A stretch of 8,485 nucleotides of DNA from Maribacter sp. (GTDB lineage Bacteria; Bacteroidota; Bacteroidia; Flavobacteriales; Flavobacteriaceae), in assembly GCA_030730545.1 (NCBI GenBank), contig JANQUX010000126.1, positions 1 through 8,485 on the forward strand, in the 5' to 3' direction. A program made the translations under genes and the position numbers. Positions 1 to 5,297 of the stretch are shown here, piece after piece. Each line of letters opens with the position of its first letter. The first letter of the stretch is position 1. The notes beneath the pieces were generated by a model, which saw nothing but the letters and a program-made list of their open reading frames with translations, ran no database searches and was not told the DNA's origin.

Positions 1-539
1 GCCCAGGTATACACCCAAAAGTTAGTGCCTGCCCATTCAAAGAACCATATTACCAAAGATAGAATTGCGCCGCCAAAAATAATGGTCATTGCCCATTGCT
101 TCAATTTATCAATTAAAAATGTCGCTTTTGTGGTTTTATTGAATCCGAATTTTTCTTCGATTACAAATGTTTGGTAGTATGAAAACGGAATGTTGCGAAT
201 ATCGCTTCCGATCATAATAATACCGAAGAAAACTAATGCTTGTAAAATAATGTTTTGGCTGATATTTTGAGCAACATTATCTACCCAAGTAAATCCGCCG
301 AAAAATAAAAAGGCTAAGATTAATACTAACGAAAAAATAGAAGTGAAAACTCCAAATTTATAGTTTGTAAGCTTATATGCCTGAGATTTTTCATATTCTT
401 CAGCATTGTAAACATCATTTAAATCTTCAAGAATAGGGTCTTTAAAGCGTTTTGCATTCAAATAATTCATTACTGTAGCAAGTATGAATTCTGCAATCAA
501 AATGAAAAGGATGCAATAAAAGACGAATGTTTTATCCAT
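1..539 (-). CDS. M48 (Ste24/CAAX protease-like) metalloprotease, N-terminal part; truncated by window edge
   Basis: This is the first 179 codons of a membrane protease, reading from the ATG at 539 and running off the window at base 1. Hydrophobic segments lie near residues 5-27, 62-82, 97-113 and 148-170. Residues 121-147 contain a stretch with TFVIEEKFGFNKTT followed by a Leu/Lys-rich piece. This matches the signature of the N-terminal membrane domain of Ste24-type M48 peptidases (peptidase_M48_N). The catalytic HExxH motif would lie further downstream, outside the window, so activity cannot be judged. The family cleaves membrane or prenylated proteins in eukaryotes; in bacteria it is generally linked to membrane protein quality control, and the substrate here is unknown. 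It lies 45 bp downstream of the RNA methyltransferase gene on the same strand and could be co-transcribed with it. I see no clear Shine-Dalgarno or -7 element in that gap. Confidence 0.85.
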   Translation of the reverse strand, partial: MDKTFVFYCILFILIAEFILATVMNYLNAKRFKDPILEDLNDVYNAEEYEKSQAYKLTNYKFGVFTSIFSLVLILAFLFFGGFTWVDNVAQNISQNIILQALVFFGIIMIGSDIRNIPFSYYQTFVIEEKFGFNKTTKATFLIDKLKQWAMTIIFGGAILSLVIWFFEWAGTNFWVYTW

Positions 540-584
540 ATAGTGTAGTTGCAAACGAAAACTGTACTATAAAAAGTATAAATG

Positions 585-1397
585 TTACTTGTTTATTTTT
601 CGCTGACGTTTCGCTTCAAAGATAAGTATTGCAGCAGATACAGAAACGTTCATAGAATCTATTTGACCCTCCATAGGTATAATGATGTTCTGAGTACTGT
701 TTTTTAGCCATTCATCACTTAATCCGGAATGTTCGGTACCTACTACTATTGCTGTAGGTTCTTTGAAATTGACTGTCGTATAATCTTTAGATGCTGATAG
801 TGCTGCACAGAATATTTGAAATCCTTCTTTCTTTAAATAAGATATAATTTCTGTTGTGCTACCCATTTTTACATTTCTAGAGAACACACAACCAACACTT
901 GATCTTATGATATTCGGATTGTATAAATCTGTTTTTGGATTAGCAATTAAAACAGCGTCTAAATTTGCCGCATCTGCCGTTCTAAGTAATGCACCAATAT
1001 TACCAGGTTTTTCGGGAGCCTCGGCGATAAGTATTAGCGGATTCTTAGTTTCGAATTTCAATGTCGAAAGTTGATGGTCTTTGCTTTTAGCAATTGCTAT
1101 AATACCCTCGGTGGTATCTCTGTAGGCTATTTTTTTATAAACATCTAAGCTCACTGAGATCAGTTCTTCATTTGTGAATGATCTTAAAATAGCATTTTCA
1201 TGGGCATTTTCTAGAATATCAGTACAGTATAAAATTGTCTCTATTTTATATTGTGCACCAATTGCTAACTGAAGTTCAAGTAAACCTTCTAACACAAAAA
1301 GTCCCGTTTTTTTGCGCTCCCTAGATTTTTCTTTTAATAGTAAAACCTTTTTGATGAGCTGGTTTTGGAGGCTGCTTATGTGTTTTGTTTCTTGCAT
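585..1397 (-). CDS. SpoU/TrmH-family RNA 2'-O-methyltransferase
   Basis: This is a predicted S-adenosylmethionine-dependent ribose methyltransferase acting on rRNA or tRNA, with the trefoil-knot SPOUT fold. From the ATG at 1397 it has 270 residues. An N-terminal RNA-binding (SpoU substrate-binding type) region spans about residues 5-100 and includes the typical GLFVLEG. The three SpoU motifs follow: motif 1 around 125-140 (EKPGNIGALLRTAD, with conserved Asn133 and Arg139), motif 2 around 217-227 (VVGTEHSGLS) and motif 3 around 238-257 (IIIPMEGQIDSMNVSVSAA). Length and motif order fit the family. A TTG nine bases upstream (1406) could extend the protein by three residues. That TTG falls inside the predicted -7 promoter element, so the ATG is preferred. 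The exact target nucleotide (RlmB-, TrmH- or TsnR-like) cannot be told from the sequence, so no gene symbol is given. Confidence 0.9.
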   Translation of the reverse strand: MQETKHISSLQNQLIKKVLLLKEKSRERKKTGLFVLEGLLELQLAIGAQYKIETILYCTDILENAHENAILRSFTNEELISVSLDVYKKIAYRDTTEGIIAIAKSKDHQLSTLKFETKNPLILIAEAPEKPGNIGALLRTADAANLDAVLIANPKTDLYNPNIIRSSVGCVFSRNVKMGSTTEIISYLKKEGFQIFCAALSASKDYTTVNFKEPTAIVVGTEHSGLSDEWLKNSTQNIIIPMEGQIDSMNVSVSAAILIFEAKRQRKINK

Positions 1398-1403
1398 GAG
1401 ATA

Positions 1404-1411
1404 CAAAAATA
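1404..1411 (-). promoter_or_regulatory. Bacteroidota-type -7 promoter element for the RNA methyltransferase gene
   Basis: Read on the minus strand, this is TATTTTTG, an exact match to the Bacteroidota -7 consensus TAnnTTTG. It ends 6 bases before the ATG at 1397, so transcription would start at or within a few bases of the start codon and give a leaderless or nearly leaderless mRNA. I could not find a convincing TTG -33 element at the usual spacing of about 19 bp, so the call rests on the -7 box alone. The whole 1398-1482 stretch is the divergent promoter region for this gene and the lipoprotein gene. Confidence 0.45.
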
Positions 1412-1482
1412 GTTCAATTTGGTAAGTCCGTTATATTTTATCGACTAAGCGATTTCAAAAAATTAATAAATAACTGATTGAG

Positions 1483-2277
1483 ATGATGAATAAATTTTAC
1501 TTTTTAGTTTTAGCCTTGGCTATATCTTCATGTAAAGAAACACCTAAAAAAGAAATGATTACCGATGCTGTTGAAGAAATAGCTATGCAGGTGAACTTAG
1601 ATAAATACCCTGCTGAATTAAATAAAGTATTTGAAGCTCATGGTGGTTTAAATGCTTGGAAAGGTTATAAAACATTGAATTTTGAAATGCCGAATGAGAA
1701 ATTCAACGAAGTTCAAACCATCGACCTACAAAAAAGGTTCGATAAAATTTCTACACCAGATTACACGCTTGGTTATAACGGAGAAGTTTGGCTTTTAGAC
1801 AACACCGGTAATTATGAAGGCAAGCCAAAATTCTATCATAATTTAATGTTCTATTTCTATGCGATGCCTTTTGTATTGTCAGATGACGGAATTAAATATG
1901 AAGAAGTTAATGCTTTAGTTTATGACGGAGTTTCGTACCCTGGGTACAAAATTTCATATAATAGCGGAGTAGGAGCGTCTTCTACAGATGAGTACTACAT
2001 TCATTATGATGCAAAAACATACGAAATGAGATGGTTGGGGTATACCATGACCTATTTTAGTGGTGAACCATCTACTAAAGTAAATTGGATCAATTATGCT
2101 GATTGGGTAAAAGTTGATGCCGTTTTGTTACCGAAATCAATTACATGGCATAAGGTTGAAGAGGGTAAAATTAAAGAAGCAGCTAAAACGGTAAATTTTG
2201 AAAATGCTAGTTTATCTACAAACGCCAAACCTCTTGATTTTTATGCTGCACCTGAGAATGCTGTAATTGTGGAGTAA
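1483..2277 (+). CDS. Predicted outer-membrane or periplasmic lipoprotein, DUF6503-like
   Basis: This is a 264-residue protein with a type II signal peptide: MMNK, a hydrophobic stretch at residues 5-15, then a lipobox ending in Cys17 (AISSC). After processing it would be anchored by a lipid on Cys17, followed by a Lys/Glu-rich linker. The mature part holds an EAHGGLNAWKGYKTLNFEM segment near residues 51-69 and many aromatic beta-strand-like stretches. That pattern resembles the flavobacterial DUF6503 lipoproteins, which are probably beta-rich and distantly like the LolA/LolB fold. The family name is from memory and only moderately sure, and no function is known to me. A second Met directly follows the first, so the start could be 1483 or 1486. 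It has its own terminator, so it is probably monocistronic and unrelated in function to the Moco genes downstream. Confidence 0.75.
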   Translation: MMNKFYFLVLALAISSCKETPKKEMITDAVEEIAMQVNLDKYPAELNKVFEAHGGLNAWKGYKTLNFEMPNEKFNEVQTIDLQKRFDKISTPDYTLGYNGEVWLLDNTGNYEGKPKFYHNLMFYFYAMPFVLSDDGIKYEEVNALVYDGVSYPGYKISYNSGVGASSTDEYYIHYDAKTYEMRWLGYTMTYFSGEPSTKVNWINYADWVKVDAVLLPKSITWHKVEEGKIKEAAKTVNFENASLSTNAKPLDFYAAPENAVIVE

Positions 2278-2305
2278 GGCTTTTCTTAAAATCATATAAT
2301 TTTTT

Positions 2306-2341
2306 TAAAATAGGTGCCATTTTTATGGCACCTTATTTTTT
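2306..2341 (+). terminator. Intrinsic terminator between the lipoprotein gene and moaD
   Basis: A 9-bp perfect stem (AGGTGCCAT at 2312-2320 pairing with ATGGCACCT at 2325-2333) closes a TTTT loop and is followed by a T-rich run at 2336-2341. With one bulged T the flanking A-run and T-run extend the stem. It lies about 30 bp after the lipoprotein stop and 36 bp before the moaD start. This is most simply the end of the lipoprotein transcript, which means moaD must have its own promoter in or overlapping this short space. A role as an attenuator for the Moco operon is possible but unsupported. Confidence 0.85.
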
Positions 2342-2377
2342 ATACCTAACTTGGAATTTATCTAATTTTAAAGGGAT

Positions 2378-2617
2378 ATGAATGTACTTTTTTTTGGCAT
2401 TACAAAAGATATTGTAGGTAGTTCTGAAATCAGTTTTTCTGATGAATTTAAACCTGTAAACGTTGCCGAATTAAAAAAGCAACTTGTTGAATCGTATCCT
2501 GAATTTTCTAAATTGAATTCATTGGCAGTAGCTGTAAATAGTGAATATGCTGATGATAATGTACAATTGAACGGCAATGAAGAAATTGCCATTATACCAC
2601 CAGTAAGCGGAGGCTAA
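2378..2617 (+). CDS. moaD: MoaD, molybdopterin synthase small (sulfur carrier) subunit
   Basis: This is a 79-residue ubiquitin-fold sulfur carrier. It begins MNVLFFGITKDIVG and ends in PPVSGG. The C-terminal Gly78-Gly79 is the defining feature: the last Gly is adenylated by a MoeB-type enzyme, converted to a thiocarboxylate, and then donates sulfur in the MoaD2-MoaE2 complex to make the molybdopterin dithiolene. Length is normal for the family (about 80). The start ATG at 2378 is preceded by AAAGGG with only two bases between, a weak ribosome-binding site. It is the first gene of the Moco cluster and its TAA stop overlaps the moaE ATG by one base, so the two subunits of one complex are translationally coupled. 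Confidence 0.95.
   Translation: MNVLFFGITKDIVGSSEISFSDEFKPVNVAELKKQLVESYPEFSKLNSLAVAVNSEYADDNVQLNGNEEIAIIPPVSGG
2609..2613 (+). promoter_or_regulatory. Shine-Dalgarno site for moaE built from the moaD Gly-Gly codons
   Basis: GGAGG lies three bases before the moaE ATG at 2617. These bases are also the two last sense codons of moaD (GGA at 2609-2611, GGC at 2612-2614), which encode the essential terminal diglycine. One short run therefore serves the protein and probably the ribosome. The spacing is short but within the workable range. Confidence 0.65.
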
Positions 2618-3033
2618 TGAAGAAAGTAATTGAGATAGTTGATGTTATTGATACTGCGAAGGTGTATGCTGAATTAAGCGATGCCAATAGTGGCGGAATC
2701 TGTGTTTTTGTGGGTGCCGTACGTGAGTTTACAAACAATGAAGAAGTAGTTGCTTTAGAGTTTGAAACGTATAAGGCAATGGCTTTAAAAGAAATGGAGA
2801 AGATTGCCGATACCGCAATGCGAAAATGGTCATTAAATAAAGTGGTCATGAGACATGCCGTTGGTGAAAAAGGTGTTGAAGAACCAGTAGTAATTGTAGG
2901 TGCTTCATCTGCTCATAGAGATGCTTGTTTTGAAGCATGTAGGTTTTTAATAGATACTCTAAAGGAAACAGTACCTATCTGGAAAAAAGAGAAATTTAAG
3001 AATAAAACGGTTTGGGTTTCCGCCCATCCTTGA
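2617..3033 (+). CDS. moaE: MoaE, molybdopterin synthase large (catalytic) subunit
   Basis: This 138-residue protein is the catalytic half of molybdopterin synthase, which converts cyclic pyranopterin monophosphate to molybdopterin using sulfur from the MoaD thiocarboxylate. Family marks in order are: GGICVFVGAVREF near residues 26-38, ALEFETYKAMALKEM near 46-60, a His-Ala-Val-Gly segment at 80-83, SSAHRDACFEACRFLID at about 97-113 with conserved His100-Arg101, and LKETVPIWKKE at 115-125. Lys116 and Lys123 occupy the positions of the two active-site lysines of E. coli MoaE (Lys119 and Lys126). Length is slightly under the E. coli protein (about 150). It begins on the last base of the moaD stop codon. 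No hairpin terminator follows; the gene runs into a repeat-rich gap before moaA. Confidence 0.95.
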   Translation: MKKVIEIVDVIDTAKVYAELSDANSGGICVFVGAVREFTNNEEVVALEFETYKAMALKEMEKIADTAMRKWSLNKVVMRHAVGEKGVEEPVVIVGASSAHRDACFEACRFLIDTLKETVPIWKKEKFKNKTVWVSAHP

Positions 3034-3039
3034 TTTTTT

Positions 3040-3136
3040 GGAAAAGAGAAGTTAGAAGAGAGAGAATAGAATATAGAAAAGAGATAATAGAGTAAAGAAA
3101 ATAGCAAATAGAGAAGAGAAGTTAGAGAATAGAGAA
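3040..3136 (+). repeat. Purine-rich degenerate tract between moaE and moaA
   Basis: About 97 bases are roughly 85 percent A or G on the plus strand, with irregular repeats of AGAGAATAGA-like units. The block GAGAAGTTAGA occurs near both its start (about 3046) and its end (about 3116). No coding potential, hairpin or promoter is evident. Similar GA-rich intergenic runs are a low-complexity pattern I associate with flavobacterial genomes. Mirror-like purine tracts can in principle form triplex structures, but the mirror symmetry here is poor. It joins directly to the TTGAAC array. Confidence 0.75.
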
Positions 3137-3137
3137 T

Positions 3138-3257
3138 TTGAACTTGACATTTGAACTTGAACTTGAACTTGAATTTGTATTTGTTTTTTGAGTTTGAACT
3201 TGAACTTGAACTTGAACTTGACTCTTGAACTTGAACTTGTTTTTTGAATTTGTATTT
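3138..3257 (+). repeat. TTGAAC hexamer array with a nested 14-bp repeat upstream of moaA
   Basis: Ten perfect TTGAAC units are present, starting at 3138, 3151, 3157, 3163, 3194, 3200, 3206, 3212, 3225 and 3231, mixed with variants (TTGACA, TTGAAT, TTGACTC). The 14-mer TTGAATTTGTATTT occurs twice, at 3169-3182 and 3244-3257, 75 bp apart, and TTGTTTTTTGA also occurs twice, at 3181 and 3237. The array therefore looks like two copies of a larger module: a hexamer run followed by a T-rich tail. It ends 6 bp before the moaA ATG. The hexamers supply many TTG triplets, which could act as -33 boxes, but no perfect TAnnTTTG follows. The nearest candidate is TGAATTTG at 3245-3252, with one mismatch. Confidence 0.9.
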
Positions 3258-3263
3258 AAAAGT

Positions 3264-4247
3264 ATGTTAGTAGACAACCACAATAGAGAAATAAATTACT
3301 TAAGATTAGCGGTTACAGACCGTTGCAATCTGCGTTGTAATTATTGCATGCCAGAAGAGGGAATCAATTTTGCCAAAAACGACAAGTTGTTTACCATAGA
3401 TGAGTTGGTGAAATTAAGCGAGATAGTGGTTTCCCAAGGCATAGACAAAATACGAATTACCGGTGGTGAACCTTTTGTACGTAAAGACTTGATGGTGTTA
3501 TTACGCAGCTTGTCAAAATTAGACGGTTTAAACGATATTTCTGTGACTACGAATGCAACTTTGATTGGTCCGCATATAGATGAGTTGAAAAAACTAGGCA
3601 TTAAGAATATTAATGTGAGTATGGATGCTATTAACCGCGAGACTTTTGAGCGTATTACGCGCCGCGATCATTACGATGTGGTGTACAATAATATGATTCG
3701 CTTAATCACCGAAGGCTTCAATGTTCGTATTAATTTCATTGCTTTAGAAGGTCAGAATACAGATGATATTCTGCCTATGCTAGAGCTTACAAAGCACTAC
3801 AATGTCTCTGTGCGTTATTTGGAAGAAATGCCTTTTAATGGTGGTTCAAAAGAATTTCAAACTATAAAATGGGATTTTAAGACCATACTTGAACATATCC
3901 GAGGGGAGCATCCAGATTATTATAAATTAGAATCTCCAAAAACATCAACATCCATAAATTATAAGATTCCTGGTTTCAAAGGAACATTCGGTGTAATCCC
4001 ATCTTTTAGTAGAACATTCTGCGGAAGCTGTAATCGATTGAGAATTTCAGCAACAGGTGATGTTATTACGTGTTTGTACGCCAAGGCAAGTGCTAATCTT
4101 AGAGATATTATGAGAGCTGATGATGTAGAAGAGAATATTAAGAAAGAAATTTTAAAGGCTGTAGGCAGTCGTGCTAAAACAGGTTTTGAGGCGCAAGAAA
4201 AGTATAAGGACGTATTTAGTAATTCAATGACTTCAATAGGAGGCTGA
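3264..4247 (+). CDS. moaA: MoaA, GTP 3',8-cyclase (radical SAM)
   Basis: This 327-residue enzyme catalyses the first Moco step, cyclising GTP to 3',8-cyclo-GTP with two 4Fe-4S clusters. The N-terminal radical-SAM motif is Cys21-x3-Cys25-x2-Cys28 (CNLRCNYC), and the SAM-binding TGGEP is at 66-70. The C-terminal cluster is bound by Cys253, Cys256 and Cys270 in the expected CX2CX13C spacing (FCGSCNRLRIS). The protein ends in Gly326-Gly327, the C-terminal diglycine that reaches into the active site in studied MoaA proteins. The start is the ATG at 3264. An in-frame TTG at 3225 would add 13 residues (MNLNLFFEFVFKS) translated straight from the TTGAAC repeats, and a TGA stop lies just upstream of it, so that extension is very unlikely. 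Length with the ATG fits the family. The TGA stop overlaps the moaC ATG by one base. Confidence 0.96.
   Translation: MLVDNHNREINYLRLAVTDRCNLRCNYCMPEEGINFAKNDKLFTIDELVKLSEIVVSQGIDKIRITGGEPFVRKDLMVLLRSLSKLDGLNDISVTTNATLIGPHIDELKKLGIKNINVSMDAINRETFERITRRDHYDVVYNNMIRLITEGFNVRINFIALEGQNTDDILPMLELTKHYNVSVRYLEEMPFNGGSKEFQTIKWDFKTILEHIRGEHPDYYKLESPKTSTSINYKIPGFKGTFGVIPSFSRTFCGSCNRLRISATGDVITCLYAKASANLRDIMRADDVEENIKKEILKAVGSRAKTGFEAQEKYKDVFSNSMTSIGG
4238..4243 (+). promoter_or_regulatory. Shine-Dalgarno site for moaC built from the moaA Gly-Gly codons
   Basis: AGGAGG, a full Shine-Dalgarno core, lies three bases before the moaC ATG at 4247. The same bases are the last two sense codons of moaA (GGA at 4239-4241, GGC at 4242-4244) encoding Gly326-Gly327. 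The arrangement GGA GGC stop-ATG repeats the moaD/moaE junction almost exactly. Confidence 0.7.
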
Positions 4248-4720
4248 TGCAGAAGAAATTATCACATATAGATGAATCTGGAAATGCTACCATGGTAGAT
4301 GTTTCTCAAAAAATAGCATCTGTACGTACCGCAATTGCTAGTGGAACGATAAAATTCCCATCAGAGGTTTTTAAATCATTGTCTGATCAAGATTTTGTTG
4401 GTAAAAAAGGAAGTATTGTACAAACAGCGGTTATTGCAGGTATACAAGGTGTAAAGAAAACGGCGGAATTGATTCCGTTATGCCATCAAATAAACCTATC
4501 AAAAATCAATGTTGAAATTGAACCAGGTATAGATGCTTTCCAAATAACATGTACGGTTAAGTGTAATGAAAAAACAGGTGTTGAAATGGAAGCTTTAACG
4601 GGAGTTTCAATAGCTGCATTAACGATCTATGATATGTGTAAGGCTCTTTCACAAGATATAGTGATCGGTGCAATTCAATTAGAACAAAAAACAGGAGGAA
4701 AAAATGATTTCCAACGCTAA
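4247..4720 (+). CDS. moaC: MoaC, cyclic pyranopterin monophosphate synthase
   Basis: This 157-residue hexameric-type enzyme converts the MoaA product 3',8-cyclo-GTP to cyclic pyranopterin monophosphate. Family marks are: MVDVSQKIASVRTAIASG at 16-33, VGKKGSIVQTAVIAGIQGVK at 51-70 with the catalytic-region lysines, IPLCHQINL at 76-84 with His80, KTGVEMEALTGVSIAALTIYDMCK at 109-132 with Asp129 and Lys132 matching the active-site Asp128/Lys131 of E. coli MoaC, and KTGGKNDFQR at the end. The usual C-terminal GGKSG is GGKND here, a mild change. The gene starts inside the moaA stop codon and overlaps mobA by 17 bp, so the three are translationally coupled. Confidence 0.96.
   Translation: MQKKLSHIDESGNATMVDVSQKIASVRTAIASGTIKFPSEVFKSLSDQDFVGKKGSIVQTAVIAGIQGVKKTAELIPLCHQINLSKINVEIEPGIDAFQITCTVKCNEKTGVEMEALTGVSIAALTIYDMCKALSQDIVIGAIQLEQKTGGKNDFQR
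4693..4698 (+). promoter_or_regulatory. Shine-Dalgarno site for mobA inside moaC, on its Gly-Gly codons
   Basis: AGGAGG lies five bases before the mobA ATG at 4704, the textbook spacing. Within moaC it covers the codons GGA GGA (4694-4699) for the conserved Gly150-Gly151. The site fixes the mobA start inside the 3' end of moaC. Confidence 0.75.
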
Positions 4721-5297
4721 GTTATACGGATTGGTGCTTTCGGGTGGTAAAAGCACAAGAATGGGTGAAGATAAAGGTTTGATTACGTATCATAATCTGC
4801 CACAACGTGAACATTTATATCATTTATTAAGTGAGGTTTGTAATCAAACATTTCTAAGTATTCGTAAAGATCAAGAAAGTGAGATTTCCAATTCGTTTAA
4901 AACTATTCTAGATCAAGATGAATTACGTGGTCCGTACAACGGATTGCTATCGGCTCATAAAGCACATCCAAATGCTGCTTGGTTAGTTTTGGCGTGCGAT
5001 TTACCGTTAATGGATAAAAAGGCACTTGAAGAATTAATAGCTGCAAGAAACCCAGATAAGATAGCAAGTGCATTTGCCGATGCTGAAGATCCTCTACCAG
5101 AACCACTTTGTGCTATTTGGGAACCAGAAGCTTTAAAGCAATCTGTTGAATACCTAAAAGCAGGAAACGGATCTTGTCCAAGAAAATTCTTAATTAATGC
5201 AGATGTCAACTTGGTGTTTCCAAAACAAAAAGAAGTACTGCTCAATGCAAATTCAAGAGCAGAATATGAAGAAGCGCTACTTAAAATAGCACCATGA
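4704..5297 (+). CDS. mobA: MobA, molybdenum cofactor guanylyltransferase
   Basis: This 197-residue nucleotidyltransferase attaches GMP from GTP to Mo-molybdopterin, giving the guanine dinucleotide form needed by DMSO-reductase-family enzymes such as nitrate and formate reductases. The N-terminal nucleotide-binding signature LSGGKSTRMGEDKG is at residues 12-25. RGPYNGLLSA at 75-84 and LVLACDLPLMD at 94-104 (the metal-binding Asp region) follow, then EPLCAIWEPEAL at 133-144, and an Asn-rich segment near 181-183 that fits the C-terminal family motif. Length matches E. coli MobA (about 194). The start has a perfect Shine-Dalgarno at good spacing, which supports ATG 4704 despite the 17-bp overlap with moaC. 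The stop overlaps the next ATG in ATGA form. A fused MobB domain is absent. Confidence 0.9.
   Translation: MISNAKLYGLVLSGGKSTRMGEDKGLITYHNLPQREHLYHLLSEVCNQTFLSIRKDQESEISNSFKTILDQDELRGPYNGLLSAHKAHPNAAWLVLACDLPLMDKKALEELIAARNPDKIASAFADAEDPLPEPLCAIWEPEALKQSVEYLKAGNGSCPRKFLINADVNLVFPKQKEVLLNANSRAEYEEALLKIAP

Noticed and set aside
856..1074. Plus-strand open frame opposite the RNA methyltransferase
   Set aside because: It lies wholly inside a gene with clear SpoU motifs on the other strand and has no recognisable domain.
1418..1439. Promoter for the lipoprotein gene (TTTG and TATATTTT)
   Set aside because: The -7-like box has one mismatch and the TTTG is only about 10 bp upstream, too close for the usual -33 spacing.
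2342..2377. Moco riboswitch upstream of the operon
   Set aside because: Only 36 bp separate the terminator from the moaD start, too short for the known Moco riboswitch, and the moaE-moaA gap shows no stable multi-stem structure.
2592..3107. Minus-strand open frames opposite moaE and the repeat gap
   Set aside because: They are antisense to a confident gene or made of translated repeat, with no start signal or homology that I recognise.
3138..3257. Possible CRISPR array
   Set aside because: The repeat unit is only 6 bp, mostly tandem with no unique spacers of constant length, and no cas genes are present.
3034..3263. Possible insertion-sequence remnant
   Set aside because: No terminal inverted repeats, target duplication or transposase fragment is visible; the content is simple-sequence repeat only.
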